Below are positions 54,962-64,000 of a DNA stretch of 64,000 nucleotides, in pieces. The notes below the pieces were generated by a model that ran no database searches, was not told the origin of the DNA, and saw nothing but the letters and a program-made list of their open reading frames with translations. A program made the position numbers and the translations under genes. Each line of letters opens with the position of its first letter. The first letter of the stretch is position 1. The stretch spans positions 1,240,001-1,304,000 of the forward strand of contig WIUZ02000010.1 of assembly GCA_015956445.1 (NCBI GenBank). The letters run 5' to 3'. The stretch comes from Thelephora terrestris. Taxonomy: Eukaryota; Basidiomycota; Agaricomycetes; Thelephorales; Thelephoraceae.

Positions 54962-57282
54962 TTAGGCCCGTGGGCTTGTGAAAACCGGGAGTTCTCCCCT
55001 CTGCATGGTGAGGTGATCGCGCCAGTCGGCTTCCCATGTCTCCTTGTACCCAGGCGCAAATTTGAAGTCGAGATCCCGGACGAGATACGCAGTGGTCATG
55101 CGAAGTTCTGTCGTTGACACGTCAGAAAGCTGGAACTTTCAATGCCCGCTTTGAAACTCACCGAGCATCGCGAGTGGTTTCCCGACACAAGAACCCGGAC
55201 CTGAATCGAGAATTTGAGTCATTCCGTTCTGCTCGGTGCGACTCCTGTAAAAGAACTCACCGAAAGAAAAGGGCACAAACGCCGACGTTTCGTGTACGAA
55301 TTCTCCTTCCGGCACCGGACATTCGATTAGGCTTTTCGCCACGAGCCAGCGGTCGGGCCAAAAATTGTTCGGGAAAGGGGAGAAATTCTTCGGATCGCGT
55401 TGGATGCCGAGAAAGTTGACGGATGCTAAAGTGCCTTCTGGGATGTAGCTAAACCGAGTCAGAGGTGCGACGTTCATGAGGGATGGTCGCTGAAAGGTTT
55501 CGCTGGACGTACTATGGACCTAGCATCTTTCCTTGAGATGGGTCAGGGTGCAGGGCGGCCCTCTGAGAGCCGCTCGGGACGGGAGGCGAGAGTCGCATGG
55601 CTTCGTTGATGCAGGCTTCTAAATAATGCATCTCATCGAAATGCTCTACCGTAATCTCGTCCCCCCGTGGGCAGAACTTGTCGATTTCGGCTCGTAGTCG
55701 TTCGAATTTCTCCGGATCGCGAAGAAGGTAGAAGAACAGAGAGGAGAGAACTGTTGCAGTAGTCTCGGATCCTGGCTGAAAATTTTAGCGGCACTATATC
55801 GTGTGCAGCATCTAGTTGTTTTTTCTGACCTGCGATGACGACGAGTGCGGCATCCGTAAGTATGATCGGAACAGGAATCGGTTGTTTCTCGATACCAGCT
55901 TCGTCGGCCTGACCAAAGTGCATGTTAGGAGCACTAATGTGGCGTAGCTTGAAGTTTCTTACAAGGTGATAGTACAGATCTTTTTTCTTGCACCCCTCGG
56001 CTTTACGGGCGAGGTACCTTTTCATAGAGAAAGCCTGGAGAAGTTTGAGGTCCGCGCCAGCTCCTGGGAGAGCCTTCAAGTATCTGGCGATCCATGGAAT
56101 CTGGGCGATCACATTCGCGGTCCTGCCAGTCTATTGCATCAGGAAGGGTAACGTAGGACTAGAAATACGAGAAGAAGGCTCACCTCATTGTGGCTGCAAT
56201 TATGTGCAAAAGGTCTTCGGGATTACCCTCACTAATCATGCTTGTCCCACCACCCAGGCTAAATGACAGACCGGTTAAAAGCGGCGAATCGCAGCGAGGG
56301 AGAACATAGTAGACCACTCACCCTATATCTGCCATGACGTCGAACCTAATTCACAAGGGATTGACGCGTGGCTCAAGCGCGCAGAAAGGGACGAAACTGA
56401 CGTGTAGTAACCGAACATCGCACTGAGGTCCACTCGACCGCGCTGAGCGAGCACCTCTGTTAACTCCAAGACTCTCTTGTGCACCATCGGCTCGTACTCC
56501 CTCATTGCGGCAGGGTTGAATCCTCGATTCCACGTTCGACGACGTTTCGCGTGCGTGGGACCGTCGCGCACTCCGATCAGCGGAGGGATGGGAGCATTCA
56601 TCGTCCTGCTCGACCAGTCTAACCGTGACATATCAATTGGGGGCCCGCTTGGCATCCTACAAGACTCACAGGCGCCCTTGCCCCAACCAGTGGTGCCCAT
56701 CAAAGGCTGAATTGCAGCAGGGTCACGGACGATCACCTCATTTGGACCTTACACGCACAGTCAGCACAGCTACGTGAGCAGGAGAGGAAAGTGTTTCACC
56801 GGTGCGTACGATGTCCCCGTATTTCTCATGCAGGCGCGCAAAACATTCGTGCGGCTTCCCGGTCCAGCAAACGATGACCTACATATACCTGTCAAACTCT
56901 GAAGATACGGATCGGAGACCGAGAAACGCATCTACCATCCATAGCTTAGATAGTTTAGCCATGAATGGCCCCGGATGCTTGGCCAACGGGTGGAACGGGG
57001 AAACCCGGTAGGCCGCAATTGATCCAATCAGCGTGGCGAAGTATACTACGAAAGTCCTAAAGACTTTCCGAGTTGGCAAGGCAGATGCGGGGTTACGTCC
57101 TGTATCCACGCTCAGGAGCGACAAGAGACTCGGGATACCGAGCAGTATCGAAAGCGCGTGTACTGGTGACTGGGGCTCGTATCGTTTGAAATATAGGTGT
57201 GTGACCTTTCGGAATTTGAGCTCTAGCAACGAAGAGCGGTATTCGCTGCACTCACCAGCGCTGAGGACACGATGACAACCAT
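54962..57282 (-). CDS. Cytochrome P450 monooxygenase, tandem copy 2
   Basis: ATG 57282 (MVVIVSSAL), stop at 54962, with the same exon borders as copy 1, including the first intron and the intron in the heme loop. Conserved blocks: SPFHPLAKHPGPF, WNRGFNPAAMREYEP, FWPDRW, FSFGPGSCVGK and a C-terminus ending TSPRA. Differences from copy 1 are dispersed and the introns diverge more than the exons, as expected for two working copies. The substrate is unknown; the pair may act on related compounds. Confidence 0.84.
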
Positions 57283-58281
57283 CGGGTCAACGGGGACCTC
57301 GCTGAGAGGGTCTAGATTTCTCATCGTCGAGAGTTGTGACCACACTAAGACGGTGGAAGAGAAACTACCCTCGAGGCTCGAGGTGAGTGTAAACGAGTGC
57401 GTAAGAGCAAAATATAGAGCGCCGTCGCCGTGGTTATCACATCTGAACGTCGAACTTCCAATCGTGGCCTCGGGTGGATTAACCTCGGATTGACCGCAAG
57501 ATTAGTTGATCCGTGAGGTGCTAAGTGGGTCCCAAGCAAACGCGGCTGTAGTTTTGGAGCCCGGGGATTATTATCGTAAGCCCGTAGGGACTATGAAGTC
57601 CGAAGGAGTTCCTAGGAGTTCGTGGCGGTGGTGGATTCAGTAAGAATGCCGATCCCGAGGCGTTCTCGGCTATCAGCTGCTTCTCAGCCTAACATGTCAA
57701 TGACTGTGAACCCTCTCCTCTTGCCAAGGGGTGAGTACTTGAGTCCGCGGAACCGTTGAGATCGTGGCACTAAAACTCTCTAATTAAACTCTATTTTAAC
57801 TGGTTCAAGGGCAGGGGCAACCTACGTGAACCTTATAGTCTGACAAATATGTCGCAAGGGTGCCGGGGTCCATTCCAACCGAAACGACTAGGGACGTTTT
57901 TGTAAACGGCTTTTGTGACCATTTTGAACGTGACCATGATGAAGCTGGGTTACGAACCTCGCCCAGTACAAAGCCGCACCCGCAGAAAATCAAGCACTGC
58001 GTGCGTTGCCGGTATCTCGAGAGGTACTGGCCTGGTCGGCCTTGGCAGTGACGAAGGGAATGAAGAGAATGATCAACCAACGCGCGCGATCGTGCATCAC
58101 CGTCAATCTTGGTCACTCGGTTCCAGACAAACAAAGAGAACATGATCGTGTTCTTGATCCCTACCATAGTTAACACGGAATACAACTGTAAAAACGTTAA
58201 TCGGCACAGCAGCGAGCAAACACAATAAATGCGCGACGAATGCTGCGTAGCGTGATAAACCCAAGTCACATTGATGTCTAC
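57283..58281. other. Spacer between P450 copy 2 and the transcription factor
   Basis: The first 450 bases are the repeated upstream flank of the P450 unit. The rest has no recognised gene; the ORF at 57805-58269 minus lacks any domain. Confidence 0.4.
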
Positions 58282-60664
58282 TCATATCCCGTACGTCACC
58301 CTCGCCTCGAGTGACATCAAGCTCGGATACTTCGACTCTCTTGTCCTGCCGTCCTCCATCGTGGCCAAGGAGTATATCATTGGCGGTTCGTAATCTGGAA
58401 GCCCCTCACTGAAATCTGTGTGCATCGCTTTGACAACCTTCTGCACACGCCGCAGTTGCTCGCTTTCTTCAGGAGGAAGGCTTTCTATGCGGGTATCAAA
58501 GATGGGCAATGATTTTCTCCAGGCATCCTGTTCAATCTCATGTAAGCTACCGCTTCCAGCAAGCGAGGCAAGGCAAAGCGCACCCCGAGTAGCAAATCGA
58601 GGTAAGTGTATTCGTCGCACTGGAGCTGGGAAGAGAGCGTCCCCAACCTTTGCAATGCCGAATCGCAAAACTCATCCACCTCGGCCTTGGCGGAAGGATC
58701 AACGCGGCCAATGTCTTCATAGAGGACTGCGAGATGCGCCAGGCAAGCAATACAGCTGCTACTGACCATGTCTGCACCGTTATTGTCGCCATGTTCGCGG
58801 AACGTTTTCACGTTATCGAGCAACCTCTGAGAGAAGTCCTCAAGGGATTCTATCATTTGATCGCACGACTTCCGCCAGAAGCCGAATTGGACATCTGGAG
58901 CCGGAAAACCTAAACGTCAGCGAATCCGTATGATGGGCACAATATACGGCGCTTACCGTCCGCGGGAAGGTTGCTATGGTGAAAGATTGCGTCCCGGACC
59001 AGTAAGATGCCGTGCGTTCGCATAGTCAACGGGCAGATACGGAAAAGAATCGGATAATATTGCTGAAGTGGGTGATCAGCTTGATGCGGAGGCAGGGATG
59101 ACTTTGCCCACCTGTACATCCTGCCGAAATTGCGTCTCCAGTTCTGTAGTTGCGCGGGGTTCTGGTCCACCACACACCAAGTACAAGTAGTTAGCCCAGT
59201 AGATAGTCTGGGAAAGAGCCGCCAGTATTTCATGGAGGTCCTCTGAAAACCTCGGTGGTCGTCCACATGTGGGGACAAATCGTATGTCCCCCTGTTTGAT
59301 AAACTCACGACACTTTTGGATGTAAAGGAGAGCCAACTGCGGCATCCGCATGTAAACATGGCTCGAAACCACCAAGACCGCAGCGTGAAGGCAGACTTTG
59401 TGATTACCGCTGTTGAAGAGGTCGGCAAGGGATTCCCATGCCGTTTGAACACGTTTTGCATGGAATTGCACCATAACGGGTGAGTAATCCACGCCGGCAG
59501 TGGGCATCATTCCGAGTACGTGGGAACCACAGACAAAAGCACGGTTCAACACAGCACCGGAGAGGTCTCCTTGTAGCAGTGCTTCCATTTTTTTCCCACT
59601 GAGGTGGGTCCCGAATTTAAGAAGTCGTACCAGAAGCCACAGACGACTAATGCCAAACGGTGAGCATGTGACCGACGGAATGGTATCCCGGTACGCACGA
59701 TCTCATGTCAATATCTGTCGTGTCGATGTCCGAGGACGTTTGGACCTGTATGTTCTCTTCTCCCAGGAGCGTAAGTGGTACGCGCAGGTAAGAAGGTATT
59801 GATGGATGCAAGAAAGAGGGGAGGACGGAAATGGATGGAACTTCGCCCGCAGACCCGATTCGCCCCTCGTGTGGATATACGAAGAAGTCTCCGGATGTGC
59901 GACAGCGCTCCAGAGCGTGTAGCGGTTCGTGCTCATTAGTCGCCAGTTGCGTGGAATCTGGAGTGCCGCAGGCCAAAATTAGGTCAACGGGTGAACTTGG
60001 GCAGGTGTTAGCAACTCGGCAAACCCACAGTCAATCGATGTATGGGTCGAGAGCTCTAGCGGATCTTCACCTTCGAAATAACCCTCGGCGTCGTACAGGG
60101 AACACGAATCCGTTGGGAACGGGTTCCTCTCGTCGTCGTAAACACATTCCGAGGCGGTCCTCGCCATTCTGCAGGTCGTGCATGGGCGCTTGGCATCACA
60201 TTTCTAGATAAGGTTCCAGGGCTGAGAAAATACAATGATCGAGGGAGACAGGGATCTGCGGCACACCTTCTTTTTTATTCTAAAAGATGTTACAGAGGGG
60301 GATTCGGTTGTTAGCGCGACTTTCACAAGATTCACAAATCAACTTTCGCTCACCGACAAAGGTTACACGCCTCCCCCATCCTAAGAGTCCGTCCGATACC
60401 CCTTTTCTTGCTGGGGTCGAAGACACAATCTTCGAGCCCCATGTTAGTGCACCTCTCACAGCGAAGAGGACCAGGGACGCATTTCTGAAACAGAGTTCCA
60501 CGTGCTACCATCAGATCGGTCGTTGAGCGGTTTCAACGGTGCGGTACTCACCACTTTTCTGGTCCTAAGAATGAAGAAGGAAGGTCTGATTAGCGCACCG
60601 AGGTGGATAGGGTTCCGGGCGGAGGTGCTCACCTGCACGCCAAACAAGCTCTTTTGCTCGACAT
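58282..60664 (-). CDS. Transcription factor with two Zn2Cys6 clusters
   Basis: ATG 60664. Exons 60633-60664, 60552-60564 (13 nt) and 60354-60484 encode cluster 1: ACLACR, then TRKV, then KCVPGPLRCERC. Exons 60354-60484, 60267-60279 (13 nt) and from 60203 encode cluster 2: ACNLCR, IKKK, KCDAKRPCTTC...ECVYDD. Further exons cover VPSISVLPSFLHPSIPSYLR, GDLSGAVLNRAFVCGSHVLG and a C-terminal end SLEARVTYGI at 58284. The later part resembles the fungal transcription factor middle region. It should act in the nucleus; a role in controlling the neighbouring P450 pair is possible but only inferred from position. Both clusters have the same micro-exon layout and phases. Confidence 0.82.
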
Positions 60665-61260
60665 CGTCGCTGGCGGGAAGAAAGGTGTTTACGGGACATG
60701 ACCTGGCAAACGGCGCAGGTGTCAATCTTTTAGGTGCCCTGCCACCTGCAGCCGTTGTAATGACGTTCAGACCAAAACGGATTGGCGCGAACCAGTGCAA
60801 ATCACCGCTATGGATCCGAACTCGTGTTCGCGTTGTTGGCGATGGGCGCCTCAGGAAGCGTCGAGCAATTTCATAACGCCGTTCTAGCCCGTGCGAACTG
60901 GGCTTGGGACGCTTGGGACCTTGTCACGGGCACGCCGATCTGCTTCGCCGGCGTCGCGGCGACGCTCCACCTCCGCCGACAGATTCACGTAACTCATTGC
61001 ATGAGCATCAACATCGGTACGACTTAACGAGCCACAAGATCTACATACCAGCCGGTTCTCGCTTGGTCCCTTCCTTGTGATAGGCAGCGAATACAGGTCA
61101 TTGCTCACGGAGTCAATTATTATAGAACGTGTTTTCCATAGATATGCCCCACGAGAGGTTGCCCAACAATCGACGACAAATAGAGAATTCCCGAGGGAGG
61201 TCGGGATCGACGAAAACATGACCACATCCGCCATTCAGCATCGAACGAGTTCACACAAGG
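60665..61260. other. Intergenic region upstream of the transcription factor
   Basis: About 600 bp between the transcription factor start and the SGF29 stop. It holds ORFs on both strands (60884-61234 minus is the longest) without a domain, start context or splice pattern. It is presumably the transcription factor promoter. Confidence 0.4.
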
Positions 61261-62578
61261 TCAACCAGGCCACGCGACGACCAACTGGGCCAACACGGAA
61301 TGCTCTTGGTCGCCGTCGTCCTCGAACTTGAGTTTGTACATAGGTTTAGACTGTGCTCCCTGAGCAGCTCGCTGCGGGTCAATGTGACGGGGATCGTAAA
61401 CTCTTTGAGAATGAAATGAACTTACCCGTCCAGCAGGATGCATGCCGCTCGGACTGGCCAGAACTTCCGCTCGATAGAAGCAACTCGTGTCCGGATACAA
61501 AGCCATGACCGTTTCGCCCACGTGAAAAACAGGATACGCGTTCTGATGTGAGGGAGAATTCGGGGGGGCATTGGGATCGGGTAGTGGCATGATCGATTTC
61601 AATGTCGTGGTATAGAGCCTAATGGGCGTGTCAAATCAACACGTTGTAACCAGGAGGCCTCTGTGCTTACATTCCGGGTTGGCCGTCTTCCTGTGGCTCT
61701 GGATCCTGTACCACGTAACTAGAACGCACTTGAGGTCCAGAACTATCTAGATAAAAGGAAAACGACTAACCGATACTTGTCCTGATTGATGCACTTCGTA
61801 ACGACCGCGAGAATCCAAGTGCTTTCATCGGTTGACCCATTCGTGCCCGTGCCAGTTGGAGGGTGAAAAGCCACCTTTCGGCCCTCTTGGAGTGGCAATT
61901 GTGCAGTTAGCGCATCTCGGCGAGCTTTCGGCTCTCGAGAGAAGGGAATGTTCGAATTCGGTCCTACAGAGTTTCGTGCCGGCAACGTTATCTTCTGATG
62001 ACTATTTAGGGCAGGCGTGGCCGGCGTGGGGATGACCGCCGGGGATTGGCCCCTTGGGGGTCGTTTTGTCCGCTTGTCTGAGGAGACATCAGCTCAGGCC
62101 TTGCCTGTTGGAACCCAGCTTACCGGTAACGTGAGACTCCGAAGCCCTCCTCAATGCAATAAGGACATCAAGGCGTTCCATTGCCTCCCCGATAGCCCTA
62201 GAGAGACGATCGATGAGCGTCACCCAGTGTGGACGAAGCAATTTCCCCACCGTGCCTCCTTATCGGCATTACTTTTTACCTCCTGAAGCCCGGATAGCAG
62301 CTTCTTGTATACGGGTTTTACACCGTCAAAACCCTCCGCTGGTAGTGTATCGTTAGAAGGCCAGTTGGATATGAGTCGGTTAACACGGCCGATAGTCTCC
62401 ATCGTGCCGGGATTGGAGTATATCCCATTCAAAGTGTTTATAGAAGACCGAGCACGCGACCAGTAATCGACCTCTGGTCATAATCGACGGCATTAGACCG
62501 GAGTTATTATCGCTCGTTGTTGCATATCATACCTTCTGTGCTGGCTGGGCGTGTGGAAATTCCACGGCGCCTCTCCAT
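61261..62578 (-). CDS. SGF29: SGF29, tandem-Tudor subunit of the SAGA complex
   Basis: ATG 62578; exon 1 (MERRRGISTRPASTEE) is followed by an intron GTATGATA..ACCAG and an exon with VDYWSRARSSINTLNGIYSN, an N-terminal helical part. The C-terminal exons carry two Tudor repeats: GRKVAFHPPTGTGTN...STWILAVVTKCINQDKYR, then VVQDPEPQEDGQPG, and VGETVMALYPDTSCFYRAEV...KLKFEDDGDQEHSV ending WPG at 61261. The aromatic residues of YPDTSCFY fit the pocket that in known SGF29 binds methylated H3K4. It would act in the nucleus in the SAGA histone acetyltransferase module. It is transcribed in the same direction as translin, with 323 bp between the two. Confidence 0.85.
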
Positions 62579-62901
62579 GAAGCTACAGAACGCAATTGTT
62601 CTCGAGTGGACCAGGTCAAAAATCTCGTGCGATCAACCAGCGAAAGCGCAAAGACGATACGACGAAGATATGACCCTACTTAGACAAGATTTCGCACGAG
62701 TTAGGTCGCGTCCCGGGTCCACGAGATGGGTGTTCGGAAGCAAGGAGGGGGTGACACGGACCATATTAGGAAACTGGTCACCGCTAATTTCTAAGTCCGC
62801 GATCAGGAATGTAAACTCTGGGATACGATTACAAATGCGATTTTCCACCTGATAAGTTAAGTAATAACAGGCTGTGGAGTGTAAAGCACCATTCGTTAGT
62901 A
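62579..62901. other. Intergenic region between translin and SGF29
   Basis: 323 bp, no gene seen. It must hold the 3' end of the translin transcript and the SGF29 promoter. Confidence 0.4.
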
Positions 62902-63892
62902 TTACTCTGACGACTTGGTCGGATCGGGAGTCACTTCCTGTGCTTTAGCTCCGTGAAGATTTCGCAGAGATATGTCATACACCACTGGAGCTCGGTCAGC
63001 AAGAATGCACCAGAGACGGAAGAGCTTGTGGTTACCTTCTTCGATCTTCTTTAAGTCGTATTTAAGGCTGTCGTAACGCCGTCGTAGCGTGTCATTCTTC
63101 AAATTGAGCTAGACGACCGTCATCGAATGCAAGTTTCGCCAGATAGAGGGGATCTACCATTGAAAAGCCCGCAAATACGTCCTTTACGAACGTTGAGATT
63201 TTGAGGGGTTCATCAAAATCACCCATGGTGACTGAATTGACAGCAAGCCTTGACTGGTAGACTCAAAATCGTTGTAAAATGCGACTCGTGAAGCCAGGCC
63301 TACCAATTCGTTCACGAGCGTGATCAGGGCGTGAAGATAATCCTCAGCGGTGAGCGCGAACTTGTCCTTCCACGCATCGTCAACTGTACTTCATGGCGTG
63401 AGTAAAGTCACTTTCACCGCTGCAAAACTACTCACTCCCCAGCGTAGCACTGACTTGCTCTAGGCTGATTAGAGTTCTCGAGGTCATGTACTCGACTAAC
63501 GCAGCAGAAAATATGGCGTTTCGTAGGGAAAACGACCACATGTCCTTCCATCTCCAAAACTGGTTTGGGGGGATGATTTCGGCGAGCGCAGATGAATTCT
63601 TTTGGCAGCTCTGGATGATTGGCCGCACGCTATCAAGTAAAGGGGCGACTGTCCGAGGTTCATATGTAGGGCTTCAAAGCGACAGAAACACACACCTTTA
63701 TCTGGGGGAGTGGAATGGAGTTTATTGAGAATACCTGCCATCACGCGTGTTTTCTTATCCAGGTCGTGGACTTCGTCCCTGATTTTCTACACTTCGGTAA
63801 GAAAAGTCATCTAGAGGAAGCTGGCCACAGACATCCCGCAGTTCCGAGTCTTTTTCCAGCAAATCATTTATGTAGTCGAGCTGGGTGTTCAT
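62902..63892 (-). CDS. TSN: Translin, RNA/DNA-binding octamer protein
   Basis: ATG 63892 (MNTQLDYINDLLEKDSELRD) or a little upstream; stop at 62902. Exons with short introns encode KTRVMAGILNKLHSTP, NQFWRWKDMWSFSLRNAIF, LVEYMTSRTLISLEQVSATLG, FALTAEDYLHALITLVNEL, and the C-terminal signature NLKNDTLRRRYDSLKYDLKK followed by IEE and VVYDISLRNLHG after a last intron. These match the conserved order of translin. The protein binds single-stranded nucleic acid and, with TRAX, forms an endoribonuclease in other eukaryotes. No TRAX gene is in the window. Confidence 0.85.
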
Positions 63893-64000
63893 GTCGTCAG
63901 AGGTGAACGTAAGCAGTAGAGTCTTAGAGTCTTAGACTCAAATCCAGCCACACTTTTAGGCGTGGTCGCTCGGGCCGGCGAACTCCGCGCTTTCACTTTC
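63893..64000. other. Upstream edge of translin
   Basis: Short stretch with a GTCTTAGAGTCTTAGA direct repeat near 63920. It is probably the translin promoter or 5' UTR; nothing else is seen. Confidence 0.35.

Noticed and set aside
57805-58269. 154-residue minus-strand ORF, and a short peptide with a hydrophobic start in another frame
   Set aside because: Considered as a small secreted protein, but neither frame has a convincing signal peptide plus mature part.
60884-61234. 116-residue minus-strand ORF with two CxxC-like cysteines
   Set aside because: Occupies the promoter of the transcription factor, with no domain or second exon.
1-64000. tRNA, rRNA or other structural RNA genes
   Set aside because: I looked for T-arm-like GGTTCGA contexts with matching stems and for rRNA cores and found none convincing.

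Overview
This looks like nuclear DNA of a mushroom-forming basidiomycete (Agaricomycetes). The evidence is many short GT-AG introns, 13-base micro-exons, an NLR of the Goodbye-NACHT-WD40 type, tandem P450 genes, a transcription factor with two Zn2Cys6 clusters, and Ty3/gypsy and CACTA-like repeats. The species cannot be named from the sequence.

The window has two halves. Bases 1-38,317 are a deep nest of mobile DNA. In order they hold a solo LTR (202-1205), a giant inverted duplication with terminal TGTCACGAAC repeats (3301-10623) that carries paired genes A/B and B'/A', and a second inverted duplication of a spliced gene C (11596-38312). One C copy of the second duplication has been opened by a block carrying gene D. 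Gene D is in turn opened by a 15-kb Ty3/gypsy element (19513-34527, flanked by CCGG). That element has its LTR and pol interrupted by small palindromic transposons, and it carries two plus-strand, intron-containing genes antisense to gag/pol. Nine palindromic CACTG-ended elements, eight complete and one cut short, are scattered through this half; all eight complete copies show a 3-bp target duplication, one of them imperfect. A separate 2.56-kb hairpin (3505-6068) has arms made of TTAGG-like arrays and a repeat built on CCCATGGG/TTGTACAA.

Bases 38,700-64,000 are ordinary gene territory: an NLR immune-type receptor (38711-43331, minus), about 3.6 kb with no recognisable gene, a tandem-duplicated small gene (47021-47680 and 49931-50600, minus) that brackets a gene with a PD-(D/E)XK-nuclease-like core (47972-49403, plus), and two tandem cytochrome P450 genes (51277-53619 and 54962-57282, minus). 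Next come a double-Zn2Cys6 transcription factor (58282-60664, minus), the SAGA subunit SGF29 (61261-62578, minus) and translin (62902-63892, minus). The last two are conserved housekeeping genes. The border between the two halves lies at about 38.3 kb, directly downstream of the NLR. Tandem duplication is the main mode of change in the genic half; nested insertion and inverted duplication dominate the repeat half.
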